NCBI GenBank assembly: GCA_947165895.1
Contig: CAMVCB010000010.1
Coordinates: forward strand, 1 to 60,134
DNA from: an uncultured Treponema sp.
GTDB lineage: Bacteria > Spirochaetota > Spirochaetia > Treponematales > Treponemataceae
Direction of reading: 5' to 3'
DNA: 60,134 nt
A program made the translations under genes and the position numbers. The notes below the pieces were generated by a model. The model saw only the letters and a list, made by a program, of their open reading frames with translations. It was not told the DNA's origin and did no database searches. This document shows positions 23,619 through 33,515 of this stretch, one piece after another; position 1 is the stretch's first letter; every line of letters begins with the position of its first letter.

Positions 23619-24587
23619 TTAGTTTTTCTTGTCCTGGAAGGTCTTAACAGGCACAAGGTTCTGAAGCTTTCCGTCAATAAGCTCAGGCTTTGTTTCTGCT
23701 CCAAAAATTTCATCCATTGTTTCAAGGTAGATTCGTTCGCGGGTTACTTTTGGAGATTTTCTGTATTCGTCGTAAACGGCGTTGAAGCGGGCAACATCAC
23801 CCTTTGCCATGTTTACACGCTCTGCGGCATAACCTTCAGCAACCTGAATCATGCGGTCTGCTTCACCCTGAGCCTTAGGAATTTCTGCGTTGTAAGATTC
23901 CTTACCTTCGTTTACAAGGCGGTTCATATCCTGGATGGCCTTGTTTACGTCTTCAAAGGCATCCTGAACTCCGCTAGGCGGCACAATGTTCTGCAGCTTT
24001 ACCGCAATTACGCTGATTCCAAGTCCCAGAGATTCAAAATTTTCGTTCATCATGTTCTGGGCAAGATTTTCGATGTTTGAACGCTCGCTTCCCATTACAG
24101 AAAGAATTGCGCGGTCGCCGACCAGTGTGTTGATTGCGGAGCGTGAAATATCGCGGATTGTCTGGCGTTTTTCGCTTACGCCGAAGAGCCACTGCTTTGG
24201 ATCTACAATCCTGTACTGAATAATCCATTCAACATCTACGATGTTGAGGTCGCCTGTGAGCATTGTACTTTCTGTTGAAATATTGTTTTTGTATTCATTG
24301 TTGCGGCCGGCCTTTACGGTTTTGAAGCCGAACTGTTCGGTCTGAACAACCTTTACAGGAACGTTGTAGTTTCTTTCAATTCCAAAGGGAAGTTTTGTGT
24401 GAAGGCCAGAACCTGTTGTGTAGGAATAGCGGCCAAGTCTTGTGATTACCGCCTGTTCTGTTTCATCTACTACATAAAAGCTTGTAAGGCCTGCAAGGGC
24501 GAGAATTCCAAGTATTACGATTGTTGTAAGAAATCTTGGCCCAAAGGATTTGCCTTTTTTTACCTTGATGATTTTTTCATCTGCCAT
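23619..24587 (-). CDS. hflK: HflK, SPFH membrane protease regulator
   Basis: This 322-residue protein has a transmembrane helix at about 16-38, an SPFH domain starting VVDETEQAVITRLGRYSYTTGSGLHTKLPFGIE, and the HflK signature IVPPSGVQDAFEDVNKAIQDMNRLVNEGKESYN followed by a coiled coil. The Gly/Pro-rich N-terminal extension of enterobacterial HflK is absent. GGAGG precedes ATG 24587. It is the first gene of the hflK-hflC-membrane protein operon and is divergent from the DUF4230-like gene. Confidence 0.92.
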   Translation of the reverse strand: MADEKIIKVKKGKSFGPRFLTTIVILGILALAGLTSFYVVDETEQAVITRLGRYSYTTGSGLHTKLPFGIERNYNVPVKVVQTEQFGFKTVKAGRNNEYKNNISTESTMLTGDLNIVDVEWIIQYRIVDPKQWLFGVSEKRQTIRDISRSAINTLVGDRAILSVMGSERSNIENLAQNMMNENFESLGLGISVIAVKLQNIVPPSGVQDAFEDVNKAIQDMNRLVNEGKESYNAEIPKAQGEADRMIQVAEGYAAERVNMAKGDVARFNAVYDEYRKSPKVTRERIYLETMDEIFGAETKPELIDGKLQNLVPVKTFQDKKN

Positions 24588-24691
24588 TTAAAAACCTCCG
24601 CAATTTTTTATAAAATGCTTTTTAATAAAAATATAAAATATATAGAAAATAAACAATTAAAAAATCATTAAATTGTGTTATATTTAATAGT

Positions 24692-25378
24692 ATGGAAACG
24701 AAAAAAAATAAAACCGAAGAAAAATCCTTATTAAGAAAAGCTGAACAATTAAGAAAAAGCGGAAAGGAAAAGTCTGCTGTAAAAAGTGATTCACATCCTG
24801 TCCTTACAAAAGTTCTTGTCCGCCTTACGACCGTCATTACTATGGCTCTTCTTGCAACTCTCGTTTTTATAATTTTAAGCACCCATATAAAAAATACCTT
24901 CTTTACAGAAAAAAAAGAAATTCACGAAGCAATGGTTACACAGCAGCTGATGAGCGTTCAGGAGCTGATTACCCAGAAGTACCGCTACAGCGATATAATC
25001 ACCTTAAAAAAGTCACTGGGCTTTTCAAAAAGCTACAGCATAGTAAAATTTACGGGGATTATCCGGGCGGGAATACCTGACCTTTCAAAAATTGAATTTA
25101 AAATTTCACATGACAAAAAATCAATCAGGCTGAAAGTTCCAAAATCTGAAGTTCTGGGAAATGATATTGTAGACCAGGCCGTTTTTGATGAAAAAAGAAG
25201 TCTTTTTGTTCCGATTACAACCCAGGAGATTTTTGAAGAGATTGACAGCGTCCGTAATTCAATTGCGGAGGAAGTTGTAGGCGAGGGGCTTTTAGAAGAC
25301 GCTGACCGCGATGCCCATAAAGTAATCATGCAGATGATGTACTCAATGGGCTTTGAAGCGGTTCAGCTTGAAAATTAG
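24692..25378 (+). CDS. DUF4230-like membrane-anchored protein
   Basis: A 228-residue protein with a charged N-terminal tail, one transmembrane helix (about 43-66, [20 protein letters not shown]) and an outer domain resembling DUF4230: [16 protein letters not shown] followed by [18 protein letters not shown] and [16 protein letters not shown]. Function unknown; the domain has an SPFH-like feel. Its stop codon overlaps the stop of the convergent cysK by four bases. Confidence 0.65.
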   Translation: METKKNKTEEKSLLRKAEQLRKSGKEKSAVKSDSHPVLTKVLVRLTTVITMALLATLVFIILSTHIKNTFFTEKKEIHEAMVTQQLMSVQELITQKYRYSDIITLKKSLGFSKSYSIVKFTGIIRAGIPDLSKIEFKISHDKKSIRLKVPKSEVLGNDIVDQAVFDEKRSLFVPITTQEIFEEIDSVRNSIAEEVVGEGLLEDADRDAHKVIMQMMYSMGFEAVQLEN

Positions 25379-26313
25379 TTATCGCTGAAAAGCGGTGTAG
25401 AAAGGTAGCGGTCTCCTGAATCAGGAAGAAGAACTACGATATTCTTGCCTTTATTTTCTGGGCGGGCTGCAAGAATTGAAGCGGCCTTAAGGGCGGCACC
25501 GCTTGAAATTCCAACAAGAATACCTTCGCTCTGGGCAAAGCGTCTGCCTTCTGTAAAGGCATCTTCGTTTTCAACAGCAATAATTTCGTCGTAAATCTTT
25601 GTATTCAATACATCAGGAACAAAGCCTGCTCCGATTCCCTGAATTTTATGGGCACCTGCAGTTCCCTTGGAAAGAACAGGGCTTGTAGCAGGTTCAACGG
25701 CAACAATCTTTACATCCGGATTTTTTTCCTTAAGATATTCACCAACACCAGTTAAAGTTCCTCCGGTACCGACACCGGCTACAAAAATATCAACCTTACC
25801 GTCTGTCTGCTCCCAGATTTCAGGACCAGTTGTCTTTTTGTGGGCTGCAGGGTTTGCAGAGTTTACAAACTGACCGGGAATAATGCTTCCAGGAGTTGCG
25901 GCATGAAGCTCCTCTGCCTTTGCAATTGCTCCCTTCATTCCTTTTGCGCCCTCTGTAAGAACAATTTCTGCTCCGTATGCTTTAAGAAGATTTCTGCGCT
26001 CAACACTCATTGTGTCCGGCAGGGTAAGGATTGCATGATAACCCTTTGCGGCGGCAACAGCGGCAAGTCCGATTCCAGTGTTTCCGGAAGTTGGTTCAAT
26101 GATTGTAGCTCCAGGCTTCAAAATGCCTTTTTCCTCGGCATCTTCTATCATTGCAAGGGCGATTCTGTCCTTTACGCTTCCAGCCGGATTAAGATATTCA
26201 AGCTTTGCAAGAATCCTTGCGCCCGAAAGACCAGCCTTTTTTGAATAATTATTCAGCTGCAAAAGTGGTGTTTTTCCGATAAGTTCCAGTGCACTCTGTT
26301 TGATGTCTGCCAT
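25375..26313 (-). CDS. cysK: Cysteine synthase (O-acetylserine thiol-lyase)
   Basis: A full-length 312-residue PLP enzyme that makes cysteine from O-acetylserine and sulfide. Lys48 in [12 protein letters not shown] is the Schiff-base lysine, TSGNTG (75-80) binds the substrate carboxylate, [16 protein letters not shown] cups the PLP phosphate, and SSGAAL near the C terminus holds the pyridine nitrogen. A consensus-like promoter with repeated TAGGT boxes lies upstream, suggesting control by a sulfur- or Fe-S-responsive regulator. Confidence 0.95.
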   Translation of the reverse strand: MADIKQSALELIGKTPLLQLNNYSKKAGLSGARILAKLEYLNPAGSVKDRIALAMIEDAEEKGILKPGATIIEPTSGNTGIGLAAVAAAKGYHAILTLPDTMSVERRNLLKAYGAEIVLTEGAKGMKGAIAKAEELHAATPGSIIPGQFVNSANPAAHKKTTGPEIWEQTDGKVDIFVAGVGTGGTLTGVGEYLKEKNPDVKIVAVEPATSPVLSKGTAGAHKIQGIGAGFVPDVLNTKIYDEIIAVENEDAFTEGRRFAQSEGILVGISSGAALKAASILAARPENKGKNIVVLLPDSGDRYLSTPLFSDN

Positions 26314-26364
26314 ATATTTCTCCCTTTTTTTACCGGGCCTGTTTCAGCCCGTATTTTTTTGTTT

Positions 26365-26435
26365 CCTACTGAGAAAGTAGGTATTGTTTACACTTTATTT
26401 ATACAACCTATAACCTACTTAGTCAATAGGTATAT
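26365..26435 (-). promoter_or_regulatory. cysK promoter with TAGGT operator boxes
   Basis: On the minus strand, TTGACT (26426-26421), 17 bases and TATAAA (26403-26398) form the promoter. TAGGT/ACCTA boxes recur between and around these hexamers, and downstream CCTAC and GTAGG (26365-26381) form an inverted repeat. The pattern resembles sites of Rrf2-type regulators (CymR/IscR group), which is an inference. Confidence 0.6.
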
Positions 26436-26520
26436 GACGTTTTTTTTGAAATTCTGATTATTGACGAGCAGTAAATCTTTCTGTAGTATTTTCAAAATTA
26501 TTTACATCAAGGCAGTTCTT

Positions 26521-27669
26521 ATGAAAAAAATATTTTCGCTTATCGTTTTTTATGGTCTGCTGGCTCTTTGTCAGCTTTTTGCAATTCCTGTAAAAAAATC
26601 TGTAGTCGGATTTGGAATCACTCCTGTCCAGAATCCTGTGGCTTTTGATAAAAAAGGCCTTCATACGGATTCTGAAACTGAGTTTGGCGGCGCCTACCTC
26701 TGGGCAGATATCGTTCAGGGAAATGATTATGTAACTGCCGCAGGAAAGATTTATTACCGCTTTAATTCTATTGCGGAGGGTCAGGATGCCAGTCAGAAGT
26801 TTGAACTGAAGCGGGCCTATGTAAAAGTGCGTCCCTGTGGAAATGATTTTTTTGAGATTGCGGCCGGTAAGCTTTATTCCTATCATCTTCCGGGCGGATA
26901 TTTTAATCTTGCAGAAATTTATACGGGAAACAACCGCTGGGGAAAGACAGGACTTGGCACAAAGTTTGAATTTGCAGGCTTTACAACAGGACTTGCCCTT
27001 CCGTTTACAGACTCCTATGTGAGTTTTAAGGAGGCCTTCAGTCTTTCTGCCGCAATCGATTATAATTTTGCAAAAATTAATGAAGAACTTCCCCTTACTG
27101 CGGGCTTTTCTGCCGCTCAGGATTTTGTAAAAGATGATTTTTCTTTTTCACTTTCTGCCCAGTTCAGCCCGAAAACAACAGGATTTATTTCAAAAGCAAA
27201 GTTTTTTGCCTCTTATTCCTATAATTCCGAGCCTTATGTGGCATCTTCTGTTTTCAAAAAGATTGCAAACTATGCAAAGGAGGATTTGAAAAAGGCTCAC
27301 TTTGCTTCTATTAATATCACTATGAATTTGGGAAATGTGGAGTTTATAACAGAAGGAGAGGCCGGCCACTCAATGGAGGGAAATTACATCCCTTTGTATT
27401 CAGGCAGCCAGCTTTTAATTCCGATTGTTGATCACCTTGCTTTTAAGCCCCGCTTTTACTATTATGCGGCCCTCAACGAATCAGATTCAGATTTAAGCCG
27501 GCAGACTTTTGAATTTTTCCCCCGCCTCTGGCTGACTTTTGGAAAGTGTACGGTTTCTGCGGGTACCTCAATCTTTTTGATGCAGGCGGGAACTTCATCT
27601 AAAGATGAAAAACTTTCTGACTGGTACTGGGGATATGAAGTGCCTCTTTACGCAACCTGGAAATTTTAA
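26521..27669 (+). CDS. Outer-membrane beta-barrel protein
   Basis: The 382-residue protein begins with a signal peptide (MKKIFSLIVFYGLLALCQLFA, cleaved about residue 21). The mature part is a series of amphipathic strands with alternating Tyr, Phe and Ala and ends in LYATWKF, the terminal Phe expected for Bam-dependent insertion. It resembles the large barrels of Treponema major outer sheath-type proteins in style, but I cannot name the family. I start at 26521 so that the signal peptide is at the N terminus. Confidence 0.65.
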   Translation: MKKIFSLIVFYGLLALCQLFAIPVKKSVVGFGITPVQNPVAFDKKGLHTDSETEFGGAYLWADIVQGNDYVTAAGKIYYRFNSIAEGQDASQKFELKRAYVKVRPCGNDFFEIAAGKLYSYHLPGGYFNLAEIYTGNNRWGKTGLGTKFEFAGFTTGLALPFTDSYVSFKEAFSLSAAIDYNFAKINEELPLTAGFSAAQDFVKDDFSFSLSAQFSPKTTGFISKAKFFASYSYNSEPYVASSVFKKIANYAKEDLKKAHFASINITMNLGNVEFITEGEAGHSMEGNYIPLYSGSQLLIPIVDHLAFKPRFYYYAALNESDSDLSRQTFEFFPRLWLTFGKCTVSAGTSIFLMQAGTSSKDEKLSDWYWGYEVPLYATWKF

Positions 27670-27747
27670 TTTTTTTTGATTATTTCAGTTCGACAAAGTC
27701 ATTTTCTGCCATTATAATTTCTTTTATAAGATATGAAAGGAATTTTG

Positions 27748-29076
27748 ATGACAGAAGGAGCTTCATGGAAGCATATAATCCGCTTCGCCCTGCCATTGCT
27801 TCTGGGCATGCTCCTTCAGCAGCTTTACAACACAACAGATACTGTTATTGTAGGAAATTTTGTCGGGACAAAGGCTCTTTCTGCCGTTGGAACAACAATT
27901 AATATAAGCTTTCTTTTTCTTGCAATAGGCATAGGGCTTTCTACAGGCACCTGTGTTCTTGTTTCCCATGCTTTTGGTGCAAAAAATCAGGAGGAAATGA
28001 GGCTGCATGCTTCTACAGGCATTCTCTTTATTCTGCTCCTTGGTCTTGCAGTTTCTGTCCTCAGCATTGTGATTTCCAGACCGGCCTTTGTTTACTGGCT
28101 GGGTGTTCCCCAGGAAATTCTTCCCCTTACTCTTTTATATTTCCGCATTTTTTCTGTCGGACTGGTTTTTCAGTTCGGCTATAATATTATTTCTTCTATA
28201 TTAAGGGCAGTCGGCGACAGTGCGGCCTCTCTTTATTTTCTTCTTGCAGCTTCAGTTTTGAATATAGGCCTTGATTTGTTTTTTGTAATAAATCTGAAAG
28301 CTGGAGTTGCCGGAGCCGCAGTCGCAACTGTAATTGCCCAGTTTCTCTGCTTTGTAATTGCATATCTTTATATGTCAAAAAAATATCCGGTCTTCAGATT
28401 TAAGCTTTCTGATTATCACTGGAATGGAAGAAGCATAAAAGAAACCTGCCGGGTGGGTATTCCGGTCTATCTTCAGCTTGGAATTATGAGTCTGGGACTG
28501 AGCTTTATTCAGAGGGCCGCAAGCAGCTTTGGAACAGAAATGACAGCCGCCTTTACAGTTTTACAGAGGGTTGAAATGTATGTAATGATTCCATATATCT
28601 GCTTCCAGAATGCCCTTGCAACCTTTACGGGGCAGAATTTAGGGGCAGGTTTACCCCAGCGGGTTTTTAAAGCGGGTTTTCAGACAGTTTTGATGACATT
28701 TTTGATTACCGCATCCATTGCTTTGGCGATTTGTCTGAACGCAGAAGCAATCACAGGCTCATTTGCGCTGGAAGGGGATGCCTTTTATTATGGTTACCGC
28801 TGTCTTAGAATCACCATAATAATCAATATTCTGCTTTCTCTTTATAATCCCCTTTTCGGAGTTTTTCAGGGCAATAAAAAAAGTGAAATTTCAACTTTTA
28901 TTGCCATTTTTGTTCTTTGCGTAAGAATCGGAGCTACTTACTTTTTTAAAGACAGAAACATTTTTGGAAAATCGATAATCTGGTGGAATCCGCTTTTTGG
29001 CTTTTCAATCGGATTTGTAATAACCTGGATTATGTTTTTAAGCAGAATGTGGCTTGATAAAGATAAAAGAAAATAA
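27748..29076 (+). CDS. MATE-family efflux transporter
   Basis: About 442 residues with 12 transmembrane helices in two MATE repeats. The N terminus (MTEGASWKHIIRFALPLLLGMLLQQLYNTTDTVIVGNFVG) carries the family's LGxxxQxxYNxxDxxxVG motif. These antiporters export drugs or metabolites using Na+ or H+. AAGGA precedes ATG 27748; the ATG at 27733 lacks a ribosome site. The next gene starts about 20 bases downstream and may be in the same operon. Confidence 0.88.
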   Translation: MTEGASWKHIIRFALPLLLGMLLQQLYNTTDTVIVGNFVGTKALSAVGTTINISFLFLAIGIGLSTGTCVLVSHAFGAKNQEEMRLHASTGILFILLLGLAVSVLSIVISRPAFVYWLGVPQEILPLTLLYFRIFSVGLVFQFGYNIISSILRAVGDSAASLYFLLAASVLNIGLDLFFVINLKAGVAGAAVATVIAQFLCFVIAYLYMSKKYPVFRFKLSDYHWNGRSIKETCRVGIPVYLQLGIMSLGLSFIQRAASSFGTEMTAAFTVLQRVEMYVMIPYICFQNALATFTGQNLGAGLPQRVFKAGFQTVLMTFLITASIALAICLNAEAITGSFALEGDAFYYGYRCLRITIIINILLSLYNPLFGVFQGNKKSEISTFIAIFVLCVRIGATYFFKDRNIFGKSIIWWNPLFGFSIGFVITWIMFLSRMWLDKDKRK

Positions 29077-29096
29077 TTAATACAAAAGAGGTTTTT

Positions 29097-30374
29097 ATGA
29101 TTGGCTTGAGTGAAATGGTTTTCTATCTGTTCGGTCCAATGATAAACGAACAGATGGTAGTTCTAAAAGATGATGTTGATAAAGAGGCCTTACAGGAGGC
29201 GTTGAATAAAACTCTTGAGGTTCATTTCTGGGTAAAAGATGTTCCCTACGAAAAAAATGCAGAATTTTTATTTAAGCAGTCGGGAAAGCCTTTTCTTCTG
29301 ATTGAAAATGAAGGTGCAGTCAACCTGGGAAACGAAGCAGTCAACGGACACCTTTTAGGCGTCACTTACAAAAAAAATAAAATCTGGATTTTCTACACTC
29401 ATCAGCTTACTGACGGAACCGGTCGTATGATGTTTTACAAAACCCTTATGTATAACTATTTCTGCATCAAAGATAAGACTCAATATGAAAATATAGATGC
29501 CTTTACCTCTGTGCCGGAAGGCCTTTATGATGAGCCTTTTGCAAAAAAACTGCCTTACAGTCAGGGCTTCACCCCAAAAGCTCCTGCGCCAGACGGAGAT
29601 TTTTTCTCTTTCCCGGAAACTGTCGGCCTTGACCAGGCTTCCCTTGCCACCCCGCAGGGAATCCTTACTTACCGCTATAATTTTACAGTTTCTTCTTCCG
29701 ATTTTATGGCTTATGTAAAGAAAAACGGCATGTCACCTGCAATCGGCTTTGAGCTTTTTATGGCAAAAACTGTACAGGAGCTTTTCCCGGACAATAAGCT
29801 GCCTGTAAAAAGCGAATTCCCTGTAAATATCAGAAAGATTTCTGCAACTCCAAACACTTTTAAAAACGCCTTTGTCAATGTAAGTCAGAGAATTTATCCT
29901 TCTATGCTTAGCGAAGATGATTCAGAGCTTGGTAAAAAGCTTAGGGCAGAATTCAAGGAATCTACAAGTGATGACAATCTGAAGGTTAAGATTAACAGCA
30001 CTGTAGACGGTCTTATTCAGGCAGACCAGTATCATACGATAAAAGAAAAATTTGATTCATTCTGTAAAACTTCGGTTTACGAAGCAAAAACTTATATTTT
30101 TACCTATATGGGAACTTTCCCGCCAACCGGTTATTCGGACCAGATCCTGAATTCCATGTGGTTTTCTTATGCGCCGTACCCGATTATCAGTATGGTCGAT
30201 ATGAGCGGAAAATTTTCTATAACTATCAACACCCAGTTTGATTTTACAAAATACGCAGAAGCTCTTCAGACCCAGTTTGAAAAGCACGGAATACCTGTTA
30301 TTTCAAAGGAAAATATCGGTAAGGCCTGCTGCAAAAAAACTGAATTCAATCTGGATTTATTTTTGAAAAAATAA
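29097..30374 (+). CDS. Condensation-type acyltransferase (HxxxDG)
   Basis: A 425-residue soluble protein with the HxxxDG active-site motif HQLTDG at about residues 102-107 inside WIFYTHQLTDGTGRMMF, as in chloramphenicol acetyltransferase, NRPS condensation and alcohol acetyltransferase enzymes. The second half contains the FPVNIRK segment where such folds hold their solvent-channel Arg/Asn. The acyl donor and acceptor are unknown. AGAGG precedes the start. The CoA-transferase gene follows by 11 bases, so the two are probably one operon with linked CoA-ester chemistry. Confidence 0.55.
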   Translation: MIGLSEMVFYLFGPMINEQMVVLKDDVDKEALQEALNKTLEVHFWVKDVPYEKNAEFLFKQSGKPFLLIENEGAVNLGNEAVNGHLLGVTYKKNKIWIFYTHQLTDGTGRMMFYKTLMYNYFCIKDKTQYENIDAFTSVPEGLYDEPFAKKLPYSQGFTPKAPAPDGDFFSFPETVGLDQASLATPQGILTYRYNFTVSSSDFMAYVKKNGMSPAIGFELFMAKTVQELFPDNKLPVKSEFPVNIRKISATPNTFKNAFVNVSQRIYPSMLSEDDSELGKKLRAEFKESTSDDNLKVKINSTVDGLIQADQYHTIKEKFDSFCKTSVYEAKTYIFTYMGTFPPTGYSDQILNSMWFSYAPYPIISMVDMSGKFSITINTQFDFTKYAEALQTQFEKHGIPVISKENIGKACCKKTEFNLDLFLKK

Positions 30375-30385
30375 GGCAAAATAAT

Positions 30386-31879
30386 ATGACAGAAGAAATA
30401 AAAAATAGAATACGAAACAGCGATGTGCTTTCAAAGGTCTGCTCCGCAAAAGAAGCCGCGGCCTTTATCCAGCCAAAAATGACTCTTGGGGTAAGCGGCT
30501 TTACAATCAGCGGCTATACAAAGGTTGTCGCTAAAGAGCTTGCGGCCAGGGCAGAAGCGGGCGAAAAACTGCAGCTGACCGTTTATTCAGGAGCTTCCTG
30601 CGGAGATGAATTTGACGGTCTTCTTACAAGGGCGGGGGCCCTTTACTGCCGCATGCCTTATCAGACAAATAAGGATTTACGAAATGCAATCAATATGGGT
30701 AAGGTAAAATATGTAGATCTTCCCCTTGGTGTAATGCCCCGCTGGGTAAGAAACGGTTACTTAAATCATATTGATGTAGCCCTTATTGAGGCTGCCGCAA
30801 TCGATGAAAAGGGTAATATTATTCCTACAATGTCGGTTGGTGCCAGCGAAACCTACGTTGCCTGTGCAGATAAGGTTATAATCGAGCTTAATACAAAGGT
30901 TCCTGCCAGCATAGAAGGCTTTCATGATATTTATATGACTGAGCCGGTGCCCTATACCAGACCGATAGATATTTTAAAGGCAAATGACAGAATCGGAACC
31001 CCTTACATTCCCTGTGACCCTTCAAAAATTGTTGCGGTCGTAGAAAGCGATGTTATGGATGCCGGTGTAAAGGATATGCCCGTTGATGAAGATTTCCGCC
31101 GCATGTCAAAAAATCTGATTGACTTTCTGAAGGAAGAAGTAAAGGCTGGAAGAATGCCTGACCCGCTTCCTCCTTTGCAGGCCGGAATCGGGGGCGTTTC
31201 AAATGCCGTTCTTGAAGGCCTAAAGGAATCTGAGTTCGAGCATCTGACGGTTTATTCCGAGGTTATGCAGAAATCAATTCTTTCTTTGATTGATGAAGGA
31301 AAAATTGACTGCGCTTCGGCAACTTCAATTACCATGCCCCAGTCAGCCCTGCAGGATTTTTATAAAAACATTGATCGTTACCGGGGAAAAATTATCCTGC
31401 GCCCTATGGAAATTTCCAACAGCCCGGAGGTTATACGCCGGCTTGGGGTAATCGCCATAAACACGGTTATAGAGGCCGATCTTTACGGAAACGTGAACTC
31501 AAGCTATATCGGCGGTAACAGGCTGATGAACGGAGTGGGCGGTTCGGGAGATTTCTGCCAGAACGGAGGGCTTTCGATTTTTATTACAAAGTCTACCGCA
31601 AAGGAAGGAAAAGTTTCCTGCATTGTGCCTATGGTAAGCCATATGGATCACACAATAAAATCTACCCAGATTCTGATAACTGAACAGGGGGTCGCAGATT
31701 TACGGGGCCTTGATGTTGTTGAACGTGCAAATCTGATTATTGAAAAGTGTGCTCATCCGAAATTCCGCCCGGCATTAAAAAAATATCTTGCCAAGGCAAC
31801 AGTTCTTTCTGATTATCTTGCCTATCCTTACAGTGCGGAAGCTGCGATGATGTTCCACAACAGTGATGATGAAGAATAA
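30386..31879 (+). CDS. Succinate/acetate-type CoA-transferase (Cat1 family)
   Basis: A 497-residue member of the acetyl-CoA hydrolase/transferase family closest to the succinate CoA-transferase group. The diagnostic C-terminal run is GGNRLMNGVGGSGDFCQNG, then IVPMVSHMDHT and ILITEQGVADLRGL. The catalytic Glu lies in TVYSEVMQK, about residue 291. It would swap CoA between succinyl-CoA and acetate (or propionate), allowing substrate-level ATP formation. Together with the carboxyltransferase at 15376 it fits a succinate/propionate fermentation route. Confidence 0.82.
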   Translation: MTEEIKNRIRNSDVLSKVCSAKEAAAFIQPKMTLGVSGFTISGYTKVVAKELAARAEAGEKLQLTVYSGASCGDEFDGLLTRAGALYCRMPYQTNKDLRNAINMGKVKYVDLPLGVMPRWVRNGYLNHIDVALIEAAAIDEKGNIIPTMSVGASETYVACADKVIIELNTKVPASIEGFHDIYMTEPVPYTRPIDILKANDRIGTPYIPCDPSKIVAVVESDVMDAGVKDMPVDEDFRRMSKNLIDFLKEEVKAGRMPDPLPPLQAGIGGVSNAVLEGLKESEFEHLTVYSEVMQKSILSLIDEGKIDCASATSITMPQSALQDFYKNIDRYRGKIILRPMEISNSPEVIRRLGVIAINTVIEADLYGNVNSSYIGGNRLMNGVGGSGDFCQNGGLSIFITKSTAKEGKVSCIVPMVSHMDHTIKSTQILITEQGVADLRGLDVVERANLIIEKCAHPKFRPALKKYLAKATVLSDYLAYPYSAEAAMMFHNSDDEE

Positions 31880-31883
31880 GATT

Positions 31884-33515
31884 TTAGAAAAATTCTTTTA
31901 AAAATGGATATTCTGCAAAGAAAGTCTGGTCGGGAAAGCTCCTGCTGATTTGTTCAAGCTCAGCCCTGCCGGCAGGAGAACTTCCTTCCAGCGCGAGAAA
32001 GGCTTCTTTTTCTGCCTGAACTTCTTTCAGGCTCAGCGCTTCTTCAAGCTTTGCAGTCTCAATACCGGGGATTTTCATGCTCTGAGGGCAGAGGGTATAG
32101 GTTTTCACCTGCGGGCAGGCTGCAAGGCGGGCTTCAAACCACCAGGCAAACATTTTCATGCGGCTGTCTGTCATAACCTTCTGACCAAGATAGTTTTCTG
32201 CCGGGCTTGCATTCGCGCTGAAAAGGGTGGCGGCTGTAAAGTTTTCTACACTGGCAGTGCGGCGGGCCAGGGTGTGAAAGGTTTGCTCGGCGGAGCTTCC
32301 CTTTATGTGGGTTTCTTTTGAAGGAAAGCTTAAATCCAGGCCTGCTGTAAAAATCTTTTTTGCGCCGCAAAATTGGGCAAAGTTCCAGGCTGCAGAAGCA
32401 ACAGAGCCGCCAGTTCCAAGATCTCCCAAATCTAAGCTCAGCCTGCCTTCAAAATGCTGGCCGACCGGAAACTGGCTTTTACAAAGCATGATTTTTTTAC
32501 AGGGAAAGCGGAAGGCGCTGGGATAGGCGCTGACTTCGGTAATTAAAACTGATTCCGGGGCTCTGAGGCCTGCAATGTGGCGCCAGGCCCAGAACTGGGG
32601 ATCCATAAGAAAGATAAAATCAGGCTGGATACCGGCTTTTAAAAGTGTATGAAGGGCTGTTTCTACGCAAAGCAGAATCATGCGTTTTTTTAATTCAGGA
32701 AGATAAGGAAGAAGACCCTCTAAGCTTGGTCCGGCCCCGATAATCAAAAAGGGCAGATTGCCGCAGCCTCCCCTGAAGCCTGAAATCCCCTGCAGGCTTG
32801 CAAGGCGGTCTATGTTTTTCATGCTGTTTCGCACCCAGAGCTTTCCGAATTTTTTAAGGGTGGCCGCATTAATTTCATTTTTACGCTGATTTCTTTTTAT
32901 GATTGTGCGGATGTCGTTAAAATACCCTTCCTGGTGGGCTGTAAAGGCCGGAATGTCAAAAATATAAGAGTCACTGACGCCCGTATTTCCAAGGTTCACC
33001 CGGCTTCCGTCTTCCAGAAGGGAAAGTATGCTTTCCTGAGGGCAGGCCAGAGCCAGAATCAGATTCTGCTGTTTAAAAACGGCTTCCCAGTTAAGAAGGG
33101 AAAGAATCGAAAAAAAACGGGTCAGGTCAGGCTCAATGATTACAAGCTTTTTCTGGGGATATTTTTTACAGAATTCGATAATCTGCCAGCCTAGCCCTGT
33201 TCCCAGAAAAATGCAGCTGCTTTTACCTGCAACTTCCGCCTGGGAGACTGCATTTAAAGCTTCCCGTCCCGGATTGTAGAGTGAATGCAGGGCGGCGCCG
33301 CCTTCCCTGGCACTGATTTCGCCGTTTCTGGCGCGTGTGAGCTCAATTGTACCCAGGGAAGGGGATGCGGTGCCGCCCTTATCATCATCCAGGAGAAAGC
33401 CTGTAAGGGATTCTGCTATTTTTTGTGACGCTGAAATCTGGGGCAGGCAAAGCCCGTAGAGCTGAGGAAATCGTTCCTTAAAAAGTTCAAGGTTTTTATT
33501 CCAGATTGAGTTCAA
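31884..33515 (-). CDS. Maf/DUF115 motility-associated glycosyltransferase
   Basis: A 543-residue protein with the DUF115 (MptE-like) core: FLIIGAGPSLEGLLPYL (about 252-268), then ILLCVETALHTLLKAGIQPDFIFLMDPQ, and FTAGLDLSFPSKETHIKG. Related Maf proteins add nonulosonic acids to flagellins; in spirochaetes the flagella are periplasmic, so a link with motility is inferred. Its start overlaps the end of the upstream penicillin-binding protein gene by 20 bases, so translation is likely coupled. Confidence 0.8.
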   Translation of the reverse strand: MNSIWNKNLELFKERFPQLYGLCLPQISASQKIAESLTGFLLDDDKGGTASPSLGTIELTRARNGEISAREGGAALHSLYNPGREALNAVSQAEVAGKSSCIFLGTGLGWQIIEFCKKYPQKKLVIIEPDLTRFFSILSLLNWEAVFKQQNLILALACPQESILSLLEDGSRVNLGNTGVSDSYIFDIPAFTAHQEGYFNDIRTIIKRNQRKNEINAATLKKFGKLWVRNSMKNIDRLASLQGISGFRGGCGNLPFLIIGAGPSLEGLLPYLPELKKRMILLCVETALHTLLKAGIQPDFIFLMDPQFWAWRHIAGLRAPESVLITEVSAYPSAFRFPCKKIMLCKSQFPVGQHFEGRLSLDLGDLGTGGSVASAAWNFAQFCGAKKIFTAGLDLSFPSKETHIKGSSAEQTFHTLARRTASVENFTAATLFSANASPAENYLGQKVMTDSRMKMFAWWFEARLAACPQVKTYTLCPQSMKIPGIETAKLEEALSLKEVQAEKEAFLALEGSSPAGRAELEQISRSFPDQTFFAEYPFLKEFF

